From the NCBI GenBank assembly GCA_031271975.1, contig JAISUR010000012.1, forward strand, positions 1 through 38,904: a stretch of 38,904 nt of DNA, read 5' to 3'. Below, one piece after another: positions 17,346 to 25,845 of this stretch (position 1 is its first letter; each line of letters opens with the position of its first letter). The DNA comes from Propionibacteriaceae bacterium (GTDB lineage Bacteria; Actinomycetota; Actinomycetes; Propionibacteriales; Propionibacteriaceae). The notes under the pieces were generated by a model. The model was not told the origin of the DNA. It did no database searches and saw only the letters and a program-made list of their open reading frames with translations. A program made the translations under genes and the position numbers.

Positions 17346-18169
17346 CACCACTCCCCGAAGAGAGCCACTGCGTTGGCGGCCAACTGCGCCGACAACTCGG
17401 CCACGTCGACACGGCGGCGCTCGGCCATGAAGCGAACCGTGTACGGGATCAGGTAGGGTCCGTTCGGTTTGCCGCGATGCGGCATAGGGGTGAGATAAGG
17501 CGCGTCGGTTTCCACCAGGATCCGGTCCAACGGCGCGATGTCCAGCGCTTCACGCAGCGCCTCATTGGCTTTGAACGTCACCGTGCCCGGAAAAGACAGC
17601 CACGCGCCGCGGTCCAGACAGCGTTTGGCAAAGTCGGCGTCGCCGGAGAAGCAGTGCATCATCACCTTGTCAGGGCCCGTTTCCGCGTCTAACACGTCCA
17701 AGATATCGCCGTGGGCGTCCCGGTCGTGGATAACCAGGGGCAGGGCGTGTTCCTTCGCCCAGGCGATGTGCCGGGCAAAGGCGTGGCGCTGCAGCGCTTG
17801 GCCGCCGGTGTCTCGTGTGCGGTAGTAGTCGAGGCCGGTTTCGCCGATGCCGCGCGCGCCGGGAATGAGCTTTTCCAACTCGTCCAAGCCGGCATCGACT
17901 TGCGGCCCCAGCCGCGCGGCGTCGTTGGGGTGGATGGCGATGCACGAGATCACCTGCGGGTAGGTCTGCGCGAAAAGGATCGATTCGGCGGAAGAAGCCA
18001 CATCGCAGCCCACGTCAACCACGCGCGTCACGCCGGCAGCGGCGGCCATACCCAAGACTTCCGCCACGGACAAGCCGACGCGTTCAACGGTGCTGGCCAG
18101 GTGGGTGTGGGCGTCTATGGTGGGGACAGGCAGTGGTTCGGGGGCTTCGGGAAGCTCTCGTTCACTCAT
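17345..18169 (-). CDS. tatD: TatD-family metal-dependent DNase/hydrolase
   Basis: 274 residues, usual length. Metal-binding and catalytic strings: DAHTHL (first His pair), [16 protein letters not shown] (catalytic Glu), [37 protein letters not shown] and [11 protein letters not shown] (last metal-binding Asp). The family has 3'-5' DNase activity in characterised members. The ATG at 18169 was chosen because it gives the normal N-terminus; it overlaps the rsmI stop by 8 bases. In mycobacteria rpfB sits between tatD and rsmA, but here the two overlap directly. Confidence 0.94.
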   Translation of the reverse strand: MSERELPEAPEPLPVPTIDAHTHLASTVERVGLSVAEVLGMAAAAGVTRVVDVGCDVASSAESILFAQTYPQVISCIAIHPNDAARLGPQVDAGLDELEKLIPGARGIGETGLDYYRTRDTGGQALQRHAFARHIAWAKEHALPLVIHDRDAHGDILDVLDAETGPDKVMMHCFSGDADFAKRCLDRGAWLSFPGTVTFKANEALREALDIAPLDRILVETDAPYLTPMPHRGKPNGPYLIPYTVRFMAERRRVDVAELSAQLAANAVALFGEW

Positions 18170-18992
18170 CGCGTGCTCTTCTGGCCAAGTCATAAAGCTC
18201 ACTGCGAGAGTACTCGGTTTGGGCGGCCACGTGGGCCGATGCGGCAGAAAGGGCAACACCGTCTTTGACGGCTGCCAGCACCAACTCCACCGCATCCTCG
18301 ATGGCAACTTGCTCGGCTTCGAGCCGGCCAGCGACGCAAACCGTGACCTCACCTCGCACGCCCTCGGAGGCCCATTGGGCCAACTCGGCCAGAGTCCCAC
18401 GCCGCGTCTCCTCGAAGACCTTCGTCAATTCGCGGCTGACAGACGCTTGGCGCCCCGGACCGAAAGCCGCAATTGCCGCCGTGAGGAAATCCTCCAACCG
18501 GTGCGGCGATTCGAAGAAGACCATGGTGCGCTCTTCGTCGGCGAGCGATGCCAACCGACGGGCCCGTTCGGTCGTCTTGCGCGGGAGGAAACCCTCGAAG
18601 CAAAAGCGGTCTGTGGGCAGCCCGCTCAGCGCCAGCGCGACGAGCACCGCCGAGGGACCGGGCACGACGTTCACCTCGATGCCTTCGGCGACGGCTGCCG
18701 TCACGAGGCGATATCCCGGATCGGAAATGGTCGGCATCCCGGCGTCGGAGATCACGAGCACGGACGCCCCGTCGCGCAGTTTCCGCAGCAACTCTTGCGC
18801 CCGTGCGGCCTCGTTGCCGTCGAAGTAGGAAACGAGCGTCGCCTGAGTGGAAATGCCCAGCCCACTGAGCAGATTGCGCGCCCGGCGAGTGTCCTCCGCC
18901 GCGATCACCTCCGCCGAAGCCAACGCTTCGCGCAACGATTCAGAGGCGTCCTTCAGATTCCCGATCGGCGTCCCAGCCAACGTCAATGCCAC
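18162..18992 (-). CDS. rsmI: 16S rRNA (cytidine-1402-2'-O)-methyltransferase
   Basis: 276 residues, tetrapyrrole-methylase-like fold. Seen: LAGTPIGNLKDAS at the start, AEDTRRARNLL, LVISDAGMPTISDPGYRLV (SAM/substrate loop), VPGPSAVLVALALSGLPTDRFCFEGFLPRK, and FFESPHRL. RsmI methylates the ribose of C1402 in the decoding centre. The GTG start gives the family N-terminus. It is the first gene of the minus-strand group and is divergent from the protein O-mannosyltransferase gene; the spacer between them holds repeat hairpins. Confidence 0.95.
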   Translation of the reverse strand: MALTLAGTPIGNLKDASESLREALASAEVIAAEDTRRARNLLSGLGISTQATLVSYFDGNEAARAQELLRKLRDGASVLVISDAGMPTISDPGYRLVTAAVAEGIEVNVVPGPSAVLVALALSGLPTDRFCFEGFLPRKTTERARRLASLADEERTMVFFESPHRLEDFLTAAIAAFGPGRQASVSRELTKVFEETRRGTLAELAQWASEGVRGEVTVCVAGRLEAEQVAIEDAVELVLAAVKDGVALSAASAHVAAQTEYSRSELYDLARRARDE

Positions 18993-19033
18993 AGGAGAAG
19001 TATTCCATCAACCCGACCAGTGCGCCGGAAAGG

Positions 19034-19179
19034 GCACCCTTCCAGGGTGCATGGGACTACGTCCCAAGATGCCGGAACAAGTCCGGCATGACGGGGAGGG
19101 GAATGCCGGAACAAGTCCGGCATGACGGGGAGTGATGTACGGAGATTAGCGTCCCAAGATCCTGAATCAAGCCCAGGAT
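19034..19179. repeat. Family 1 repeat cluster with four hairpin 3 variants and flanks
   Basis: Hairpin 1: GCACCC-TTCCA-GGGTGC (19034-19050). Hairpin 2: GGGAC-TAC-GTCCC (19053-19065). Hairpin 3: ATGCCGGA-ACAAG-TCCGGCAT (19069-19089), repeated exactly at 19103-19123. A diverged hairpin 3, ATCCTGAA-TCAAG-CCCAGGAT, is at 19159-19179, preceded by GTCCCAAG. This makes three copies of hairpin 3 here. It fills the spacer between rsmI and the mannosyltransferase gene. Confidence 0.85.
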
Positions 19180-19186
19180 GACAAGT

Positions 19187-19206
19187 GGGAACTTTGTGGG
19201 TGCAAT
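19187..19206 (+). repeat. Half copy of a family 2 repeat
   Basis: GGGAACTTTGTGGGTGCAAT matches the 3' arm of family 2 and closely matches the reverse complement of 25817-25840 (GAACTTCGTGGGGTGCAAT). It directly abuts the mannosyltransferase -10 box. Confidence 0.5.
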
Positions 19207-19211
19207 ACCAT
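19206..19211 (+). promoter_or_regulatory. Putative -10 box of leaderless mannosyltransferase mRNA
   Basis: TACCAT, then six bases, then the GTG at 19218. This spacing supports 19218 rather than the in-frame GTG at 19185 as the start. Confidence 0.45.
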
Positions 19212-19217
19212 GGCGGG

Positions 19218-20948
19218 GTGAGCGCAACCACCGTGCAACCTCAGTTGCCCCCTCCGCCGCGGTTTGCCTCCCCATCCCCAAGCCCTGCCCCCGCCTCGCC
19301 TGCGACGCCAACGTTCGAGTTCCGGCTGGTTCAGCCGCGCTTCCAGCCACAGGCGCGAACATCAACCATCCAGCGGCTGCGCGAGGGCAAACTGCACGAC
19401 GGGCCGATCAGTTGGGTTGTCACGCTGGCCATTACCGCCTTGGCCTTTGTCATCCGCTTCGTCAACCTTGGCTATCCCAACAAGCTGGTGTTCGACGAGA
19501 CGTACTACGCCAAGGACGCCTACACGCTGTGGCAGTTCGGGTACGAAAAGGCTTGGCCCAAGGACGCCAACGACCAGATCGTGGCGGGCAGCCCGGACGT
19601 CTACTCGTCCACCGCTTCGTACGTAGTCCATCCGCCGCTCGGCAAGTGGCTGATCGGCTTTGGGGAGCAGCTTTTCGGCATGAACGGGTTTGGCTGGCGC
19701 TTCATGCCCATGGTGTTCGGCACGCTGCTGGTTCTCGTCACCATCCGGTTGGGCCGGCGCCTTTCCCGTTCCACGCTCATCGGCGCTCTGGCCGGGCTGT
19801 TCCTGGCCGTCGACGGGCTCGCTTTCATCATGTCCCGCATGGCGCTGCTGGACATTTTCCAATCGTTTTTCCTGGTCAGCGCGGTGTTGTGTTGTGTCGC
19901 CGACCGCGACGCCTACCGTTGGAAACTGGCCGACATTTTGGAACGCAGCGGCCGTGAGGACTTCGGCGGAGCTTCCCCCGGAGCCTTGGCGGTGCCGGGC
20001 GACCGGGTGACATTCGGCCCGCTCGTCTTGTGGCGGCCGTGGCGGATCGCCGCTGGGCTGCTGTTCGGCCTCGCCATCGGCGTCAAATGGAACTCGCTGT
20101 TCCTGCTGGCGGTGATGGGCGTGGTGTGCGTGCTATGGGATGTCGGCGCGCGGCGCCTGGCGGGTGCGGGTTGGCATTCTTGGCTGGCACTGCTGTTGGA
20201 CGGCATCCCGGCGTTCGTCATGATGGTCGTGCTCGCAGCGGTGGTCTATCTGGCCACGTGGACGGGCTGGATCGTCACCGACGGCGGCTACTACCGCGAC
20301 TGGGGCGCCAACAATCCCGACGAACCTCTGGTGACGTATCTCGGCGACCCATGGGCCTCACTGCTGCACTACCACATCGAAGTTTTCAACTTCCACACCG
20401 GCGACTACATGCGGGAGCAGACGCACCCCTATGACGCACACCCGATCGGCTGGCTGCTGATGATCCGCCCCATCGGCATCGACTGGACGGGCGACATCCA
20501 ACCCGGCGTCGAAGGGTGCACCGCCCCGGCAGGTGATACCTGCGTCCGCGTCATCGACGGCATGGGCACCCCGCTGCTGTGGTGGTTGGCGGCGGCTGCG
20601 CTGATCGTGTCAGTGATTTGGTGGATCGGGGGCCGGGATTGGCGCTTCGGCGTACCCGCTCTGGCCACCGCCGCCACATATCTGCCTTGGTTCGCGAGCG
20701 CCGACCGCCCCGTCTTTTTCTTCTACACGATCACGATGGTCCCGTTCACCGTGATCTCGTTGGCGATGGTGATGGGCTTGGTGCTTGGGCCGGCCAACGG
20801 ACGGTACAGACGCCGCGCGGGGATGGCTGTGGGGGTGCTCGTAGGACTTGTGGTGGCCAACTTCGCATGGATCTACCCGGTGCTCACAGACCAGCTGATG
20901 TGGCGTTCGCAGTGGATGGCGCGCATGTGGCTGCGCACCTGGATCTGA
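19218..20948 (+). CDS. Protein O-mannosyltransferase (GT39/PMT family)
   Basis: 576 residues. A Pro-rich N-terminal tail (~50 residues) precedes multiple membrane helices. The catalytic first loop has LVFDETYYAKDAYTLW, with the Asp-Glu pair of PMT enzymes, then YVVHPPLGKWLIGFGEQLFG, SRMALLDIFQSFFLVSA and a large C-terminal PMT part with ASADRPVFFFYTITMVPF. The enzyme moves mannose from polyprenyl-phosphate-mannose to Ser/Thr of exported proteins at the membrane. It sits back-to-back with rsmI as in mycobacteria (Rv1002c/Rv1003). The secreted RCC1-like proteins here, with Thr/Ser-rich Ig tails, are possible but unproven acceptors. Confidence 0.92.
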   Translation: MSATTVQPQLPPPPRFASPSPSPAPASPATPTFEFRLVQPRFQPQARTSTIQRLREGKLHDGPISWVVTLAITALAFVIRFVNLGYPNKLVFDETYYAKDAYTLWQFGYEKAWPKDANDQIVAGSPDVYSSTASYVVHPPLGKWLIGFGEQLFGMNGFGWRFMPMVFGTLLVLVTIRLGRRLSRSTLIGALAGLFLAVDGLAFIMSRMALLDIFQSFFLVSAVLCCVADRDAYRWKLADILERSGREDFGGASPGALAVPGDRVTFGPLVLWRPWRIAAGLLFGLAIGVKWNSLFLLAVMGVVCVLWDVGARRLAGAGWHSWLALLLDGIPAFVMMVVLAAVVYLATWTGWIVTDGGYYRDWGANNPDEPLVTYLGDPWASLLHYHIEVFNFHTGDYMREQTHPYDAHPIGWLLMIRPIGIDWTGDIQPGVEGCTAPAGDTCVRVIDGMGTPLLWWLAAAALIVSVIWWIGGRDWRFGVPALATAATYLPWFASADRPVFFFYTITMVPFTVISLAMVMGLVLGPANGRYRRRAGMAVGVLVGLVVANFAWIYPVLTDQLMWRSQWMARMWLRTWI

Positions 20949-21032
20949 CAATTCCCGTCCAGCAATAGGACGTTCCCACGCGGCGCCGCAGGTGCATTAC
21001 AGTTGCCCAGAGCACATTGAAAGGGGAGCCAC

Positions 21033-22379
21033 ATGGCGCTGCAATTCTGGACTCAAAAGGGCGACGGCAAAACGATCGCCCCGGGCGAAGTGGTCGCCCC
21101 TGACGAGCGGCTTTCGTGGCCGCGCATGGTTTCCATGGGCATGCAGCATGTGGTCGCCATGTTCGGGGCCACCTTCTTGGTGCCGCTGATCACTGGATTC
21201 CCGCCCTCGACGACGCTGTTCTTCTCCGGCGTCGGCACGATCTTCTTCCTGCTCATCACCGGCAACAAGCTGCCCAGCTATCTGGGCTCGTCGTTTGCTT
21301 TCCTGGCTCCCATCGCGGCGGTCTACGGGCAGGTGCCGGGCGAGTTGGCCATGGGGGTGTCGCTGTTCGGCATCATGGTCGCCGGCATCACGCTGGCCAT
21401 CGTCGGCCTGATCGTGCATGTGGCGGGCTCGGGCTGGATAGACAAGCTGATGCCGCCGCCGATGACCGGCACCATCGTCATGATCATCGGCTTCAACCTG
21501 GCCGTCGCCGCCAAGAACAACTTCCAGACGCAGTATGTGGCCGATCCAGCGGCCTGCGCCGCCGACGCGTCCAACACCAGTGCCTGCGCCGTGGTGCAGA
21601 CCGCCGACCTCACCGGCTGGATCACCATCTTCGCCATCGTGCTGATCGCGGTGGTCTTCCGCGGCCTGATCGGCCGCCTGTCCATCCTGCTGGGCGTGCT
21701 GGTCGGCTATGTGGCCGCTGTCATCCAGGGCCAAGTCTCGTTCGACGCCATCGGCGAGGCGGGTTGGATCGGGCTTCCGGCCTACCATCTGCCGTCGCCG
21801 GATCCGGTGGTTTTCGGCCTGTTCGTCCCGGTGGTGTTGGTGCTGATCGCGGAGAACGTCGGTCACGTCAAGTCGGTCGCGCTGATGACCGACCGGAACT
21901 ACGACAAGATGATGGGCCGGGCGCTGCTCGCTGACGGTGTCGCGACGACGGTCGCCGGTTTGGGCGGTGGTTCGGGCACCACGACTTATGCCGAGAACAT
22001 CGGCGTCATGGCGGCCACGAAGGTGTATTCGACGGCCCTGTATTGGGTGGCGGCGTTCACCGCAATCCTGCTGTCGCTCATCCCGAAGTTTGGCGAGGCC
22101 ATCAACACCGTGCCCGCTGGCGTGCTCGGCGGCGCCGGAGTGGTGCTGTACGGCATGATCGGCCTGCTCGGAGCCCGCATCTGGGTGGAGAACAACGTCA
22201 ACTTCACTTCCCCGGTCAACCTGCTGCCGGCCGCTGTCGGCCTGATCATGGGCATCTCTGACCTGTCTATCGTTGTCAACGGCCAGACCATCGCCGGAGG
22301 CGTCGCTGTCGGCACGGTGGCTGCCCTGGTGTTGTTCCACCTGATGCGGGTCATCGCGAGGGCCCGCGGAACGGAGTGA
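21033..22379 (+). CDS. NCS2 uracil/xanthine permease
   Basis: 448 residues with about 14 membrane segments. Family strings: MVSMGMQHVVAMFGATFLVPLITG at the start (His and nearby residues conserved), LLITGNKLPSYLGSSFAFLAPI, LIAENVGHVKSVALMT in helix 8 (the conserved Glu of the substrate site) and GLGGGSGTTTYAENIGVMAATKVYS. It is closest in pattern to UraA/PyrP uracil permeases, which import uracil with H+; xanthine or other bases remain possible. GAAAGGGGAG gives a good ribosome-binding site. TACAGT at 20997-21002 is a possible -10. The stop overlaps the azlC start (GTGA). Confidence 0.9.
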   Translation: MALQFWTQKGDGKTIAPGEVVAPDERLSWPRMVSMGMQHVVAMFGATFLVPLITGFPPSTTLFFSGVGTIFFLLITGNKLPSYLGSSFAFLAPIAAVYGQVPGELAMGVSLFGIMVAGITLAIVGLIVHVAGSGWIDKLMPPPMTGTIVMIIGFNLAVAAKNNFQTQYVADPAACAADASNTSACAVVQTADLTGWITIFAIVLIAVVFRGLIGRLSILLGVLVGYVAAVIQGQVSFDAIGEAGWIGLPAYHLPSPDPVVFGLFVPVVLVLIAENVGHVKSVALMTDRNYDKMMGRALLADGVATTVAGLGGGSGTTTYAENIGVMAATKVYSTALYWVAAFTAILLSLIPKFGEAINTVPAGVLGGAGVVLYGMIGLLGARIWVENNVNFTSPVNLLPAAVGLIMGISDLSIVVNGQTIAGGVAVGTVAALVLFHLMRVIARARGTE

Positions 22380-23029
22380 AACTCTCCGCAGCCGTCCAGC
22401 AGGGCCTGTGGGTGGGCCTTGCCACAGGCCTGTACGGCATTTCTTTCGGCGCGCTGTCCGTCGCCGCCGGACTGGACGTGGCCCAAACCTGCGCGCTCAG
22501 CTTGCTGATGTTCACGGGCGGGTCGCAGTTTGCGTTCATCGGTGTGATCGGCGGTGGCGGAACCGGCATCGCGGCGTGGTCGGCGGCGAGCTTGCTGGGT
22601 GTGCGCAACGGCGTCTATGGGATGCGCACCAAAGCGATGCTGCAACCCAAGACGGCGTGGATCCCAGCCATGGCGCAGCTGACCATCGACGAGTCCATGG
22701 CCGTCTCGTCGGCGCAGGGCGAGATCGCCGAGCAGAAACGCGGATTCTGGGCGGCCGGCCTGGCCGTCTACGGTTTCTGGAACGCCTGCACTCTCCTGGG
22801 CGCGCTCGCCGGTGACGCGATTGGAGACCTCCAAGCGTGGGGTTTGGACGGCGCGGCGGTGGCGGCTTTCGTGGGGCTGCTGTGGCCGCACCTGAAGGGC
22901 CGCGACCCGGTGGTGATCGCCGTCGCGGCGGCAGCGGTCACGATCGCAACCGTCCCGTTCGTGCCGCCGGGCGTTCCCATCCTGATCGCGGGCACGGTGA
23001 GCGTGTTGTTGTGGTGGTGGCGCCGATGA
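22376..23029 (+). CDS. azlC: Branched-chain amino acid exporter, large subunit AzlC
   Basis: 217 residues, hydrophobic. Seen: ATGLYGISFGALSVAAGLDVAQTCALSLLMFTGGSQFAF (interrupted here by no gap; key residues G-x3-FG and GGSQF), AASLLGVRNGVYGM, and QLTIDESMAVSSAQ, the AzlC family core. With AzlD it forms an efflux system for branched-chain amino acids or related compounds. The GTG start overlaps the permease stop, and its own stop overlaps the azlD start (ATGA), so the three genes are co-translated. Confidence 0.92.
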   Translation: MKLSAAVQQGLWVGLATGLYGISFGALSVAAGLDVAQTCALSLLMFTGGSQFAFIGVIGGGGTGIAAWSAASLLGVRNGVYGMRTKAMLQPKTAWIPAMAQLTIDESMAVSSAQGEIAEQKRGFWAAGLAVYGFWNACTLLGALAGDAIGDLQAWGLDGAAVAAFVGLLWPHLKGRDPVVIAVAAAAVTIATVPFVPPGVPILIAGTVSVLLWWWRR

Positions 23030-23337
23030 CGACTTGGGCCTGGATCATCGTCGCCGCGGTGACGGCGTATCTGACGAAGTTCGCCGGCTACCTGCTGCCG
23101 CGCAAGTTGCTGAACAACAAGGCCGTGCCCGGAATAGCCGCGGCGCTGACCGTCGGCTTGCTCGCCTCGCTGGTCATCACCAACGCCCTGGCCAGTGGGC
23201 AGGCGCTGCAGTTGGACTCGCGCCTCTTGGCCCTCGCCGCCGCCTTGATCGCCGCAAAGCTGCGTGCCCCCTTCATAGTCATCGTGATAGTCGGCGCCGT
23301 CGTCACCGCCCTGGGCCGGATGGCCGGGCTTCCGTAA
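23026..23337 (+). CDS. azlD: Branched-chain amino acid exporter, small subunit AzlD
   Basis: 103 residues with about four membrane helices, the normal size of AzlD. It begins TTWAWIIVAAVTAYLTKFAG and has LPRKLLNNKAVPGIAAALTVGLLASL-type sequence (conserved Pro-Arg after helix 1). It partners AzlC. The ATG overlaps the azlC stop. The last 35 bases overlap the 3' end of the convergent DUF501 gene. Confidence 0.92.
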   Translation: MTTWAWIIVAAVTAYLTKFAGYLLPRKLLNNKAVPGIAAALTVGLLASLVITNALASGQALQLDSRLLALAAALIAAKLRAPFIVIVIVGAVVTALGRMAGLP

Positions 23338-23848
23338 CCCCGTGTTCCCGCAAAGTATCGGAGCGCAGCGGAGAGCTTTGTGGCCAGAAATGCCCGACCC
23401 GCTCGGCCACTTCGTCACCCAGGGGATTCACGCCTGGACAAGCCAGGGCGTGCCCTAGTAGGGCGTGCAGGCATTTCACGCGCGTGGGCATCCCGCCGGC
23501 GGAGACTCCGGCGATCTCCGGCACGTCGCCCAAGGCGGCCCGGTCGGCCAGATAGGCGTCGTGTGCCTGCGCGTACCTTGCGGCCAACGCCGGGTCGTCG
23601 GCGAGGCGCTGGTTCATTTCGGCCATGGCCTGACCGGCTTCGAGGCGGGAGCATTCGGCGACCGCCCGGCGGCAGGTGAGGTAGTACGTGGTGGGGAAGG
23701 GCGTCCCGTCGGGGAGCCGGGGCTCGGTGGCGATTACTCCGGGCTTGCCGCACGGGCAGCGCCAGGCGACTCCCGCGATGCCGCGCGGGGTCCGGCCGAG
23801 CTGTTCGGCGATCGCTTCGACGTCGCCGGGCCGCAGCGGTTCGATCAC
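23303..23848 (-). CDS. DUF501 family protein with repeat-derived C-terminal extension
   Basis: 181 residues. The conserved DUF501 core is present: EAIAEQLGRTPRGIAGVAWRC (start of the Cys motif), RCPCGKPGVI, PFPTTYYLTC, and the C-terminal VKCLHALLGHALACPGVNPLGDE. Function is unknown; the gene is usually next to the DivIC/FtsB-like gene and eno in actinobacteria, as here. The GTG at 23848 overlaps the preceding gene's stop (GTGA). The natural end should be near GHFW. The ~24 residues after it are encoded by a family 2 hairpin (23348-23383) and then by the antisense of the azlD end, giving a 35-bp convergent overlap. Confidence 0.85.
   Translation of the reverse strand: MIEPLRPGDVEAIAEQLGRTPRGIAGVAWRCPCGKPGVIATEPRLPDGTPFPTTYYLTCRRAVAECSRLEAGQAMAEMNQRLADDPALAARYAQAHDAYLADRAALGDVPEIAGVSAGGMPTRVKCLHALLGHALACPGVNPLGDEVAERVGHFWPQSSPLRSDTLREHGVTEARPSGPGR
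23348..23383. repeat. Family 2 hairpin inside the DUF501 3' end
   Basis: Arms CCGCAAAG (23348-23355) and CTTTGTGG (23376-23383) pair with one G-U, loop of 20 bases. On the minus strand it reads CCACAAAG...GATACTTTGCGGG, matching the 3472-3501 palindrome (CCACAAAG...GATACTTTGTGGG) apart from a longer loop. Confidence 0.65.
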
Positions 23849-24390
23849 CTGCTGACCACCTTGCGTTTCGGCGCGTCGGCCGCTTCGATCGATCCGATCA
23901 GGTTGTCCCACCACACCGGCGGATGCTCGCCCGCGGGCAACTCCGAGGCCGACTCAATGACCACGCCGCCGCCGAGCGGTTGCCCATCGGCGCCGATGAC
24001 GCGATAGCCCGTCTCGCCCGGCATCACCCAGCCCAGCCGGGTGCGGGCCTGCGTCTTGACGTATTCCGGGTCGTTCCAGCGGGCCAACTCTTCTTCCAAG
24101 TCGGCGACGCGCGCCGTCCGTTCCTCGATCTGCTGCATGGCCGTGGCCAACTCGTACTGCTGGCCGATGAAGATGCGCAGCGTATTCGCATACGACAACG
24201 CCAGCACCAGCACGACGGCGATCAGCGCGGCCGCCCGGCGTGTGATGCGCGGCAACTTGGGCGGCGTGAACTCTGGCGTATCAGGCGTCCCCGCACTGCG
24301 CGGCGTGGCTTGGGCCTGCGCAGGCCGAACCCCGGCCCGGGACCGCTTGGAACGCCCCGGCCCGGCGCTGCCACGCCCTGTCGCCTTCAC
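23845..24390 (-). CDS. FtsB/DivIC-type septum formation initiator protein
   Basis: 181 residues. A basic, Pro/Ala-rich cytoplasmic N-terminus (1-48) leads to a single membrane helix (~50-70), then a coiled coil (~72-105: QQIEERTARVADLEEELARWND) and the conserved EYVKTQARTRLGWVMPGETGY. This bitopic architecture is that of FtsB/DivIC proteins, which act with FtsL and FtsQ/DivIB at the division septum. It sits between eno and DUF501, the classical actinobacterial position. The GTG start lies seven bases after a TAGACT box. The C-terminal ~50 residues are longer than in E. coli FtsB, as is common in actinobacteria. Confidence 0.9.
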   Translation of the reverse strand: MKATGRGSAGPGRSKRSRAGVRPAQAQATPRSAGTPDTPEFTPPKLPRITRRAAALIAVVLVLALSYANTLRIFIGQQYELATAMQQIEERTARVADLEEELARWNDPEYVKTQARTRLGWVMPGETGYRVIGADGQPLGGGVVIESASELPAGEHPPVWWDNLIGSIEAADAPKRKVVSR

Positions 24391-24397
24391 TCAATCG

Positions 24398-24403
24398 AGT
24401 CTA
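24398..24403 (-). promoter_or_regulatory. Putative -10 box of leaderless DivIC-type gene
   Basis: TAGACT on the minus strand, seven bases before the GTG at 24390. It lies in the 60-bp gap after eno, so the gene may be transcribed independently of eno. Confidence 0.4.
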
Positions 24404-24450
24404 AATGCCCGGCGACGGCTCCTGTGGGAGCCACCCCGGCGCCTCGGCGG

Positions 24451-25845
<1,395 letters not shown>

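Noticed and set aside
19185-19217. Earlier GTG start at 19185 for the mannosyltransferase
   Set aside because: It lies in the half repeat and would translate it; the GTG at 19218 has a -10 box at leaderless spacing.
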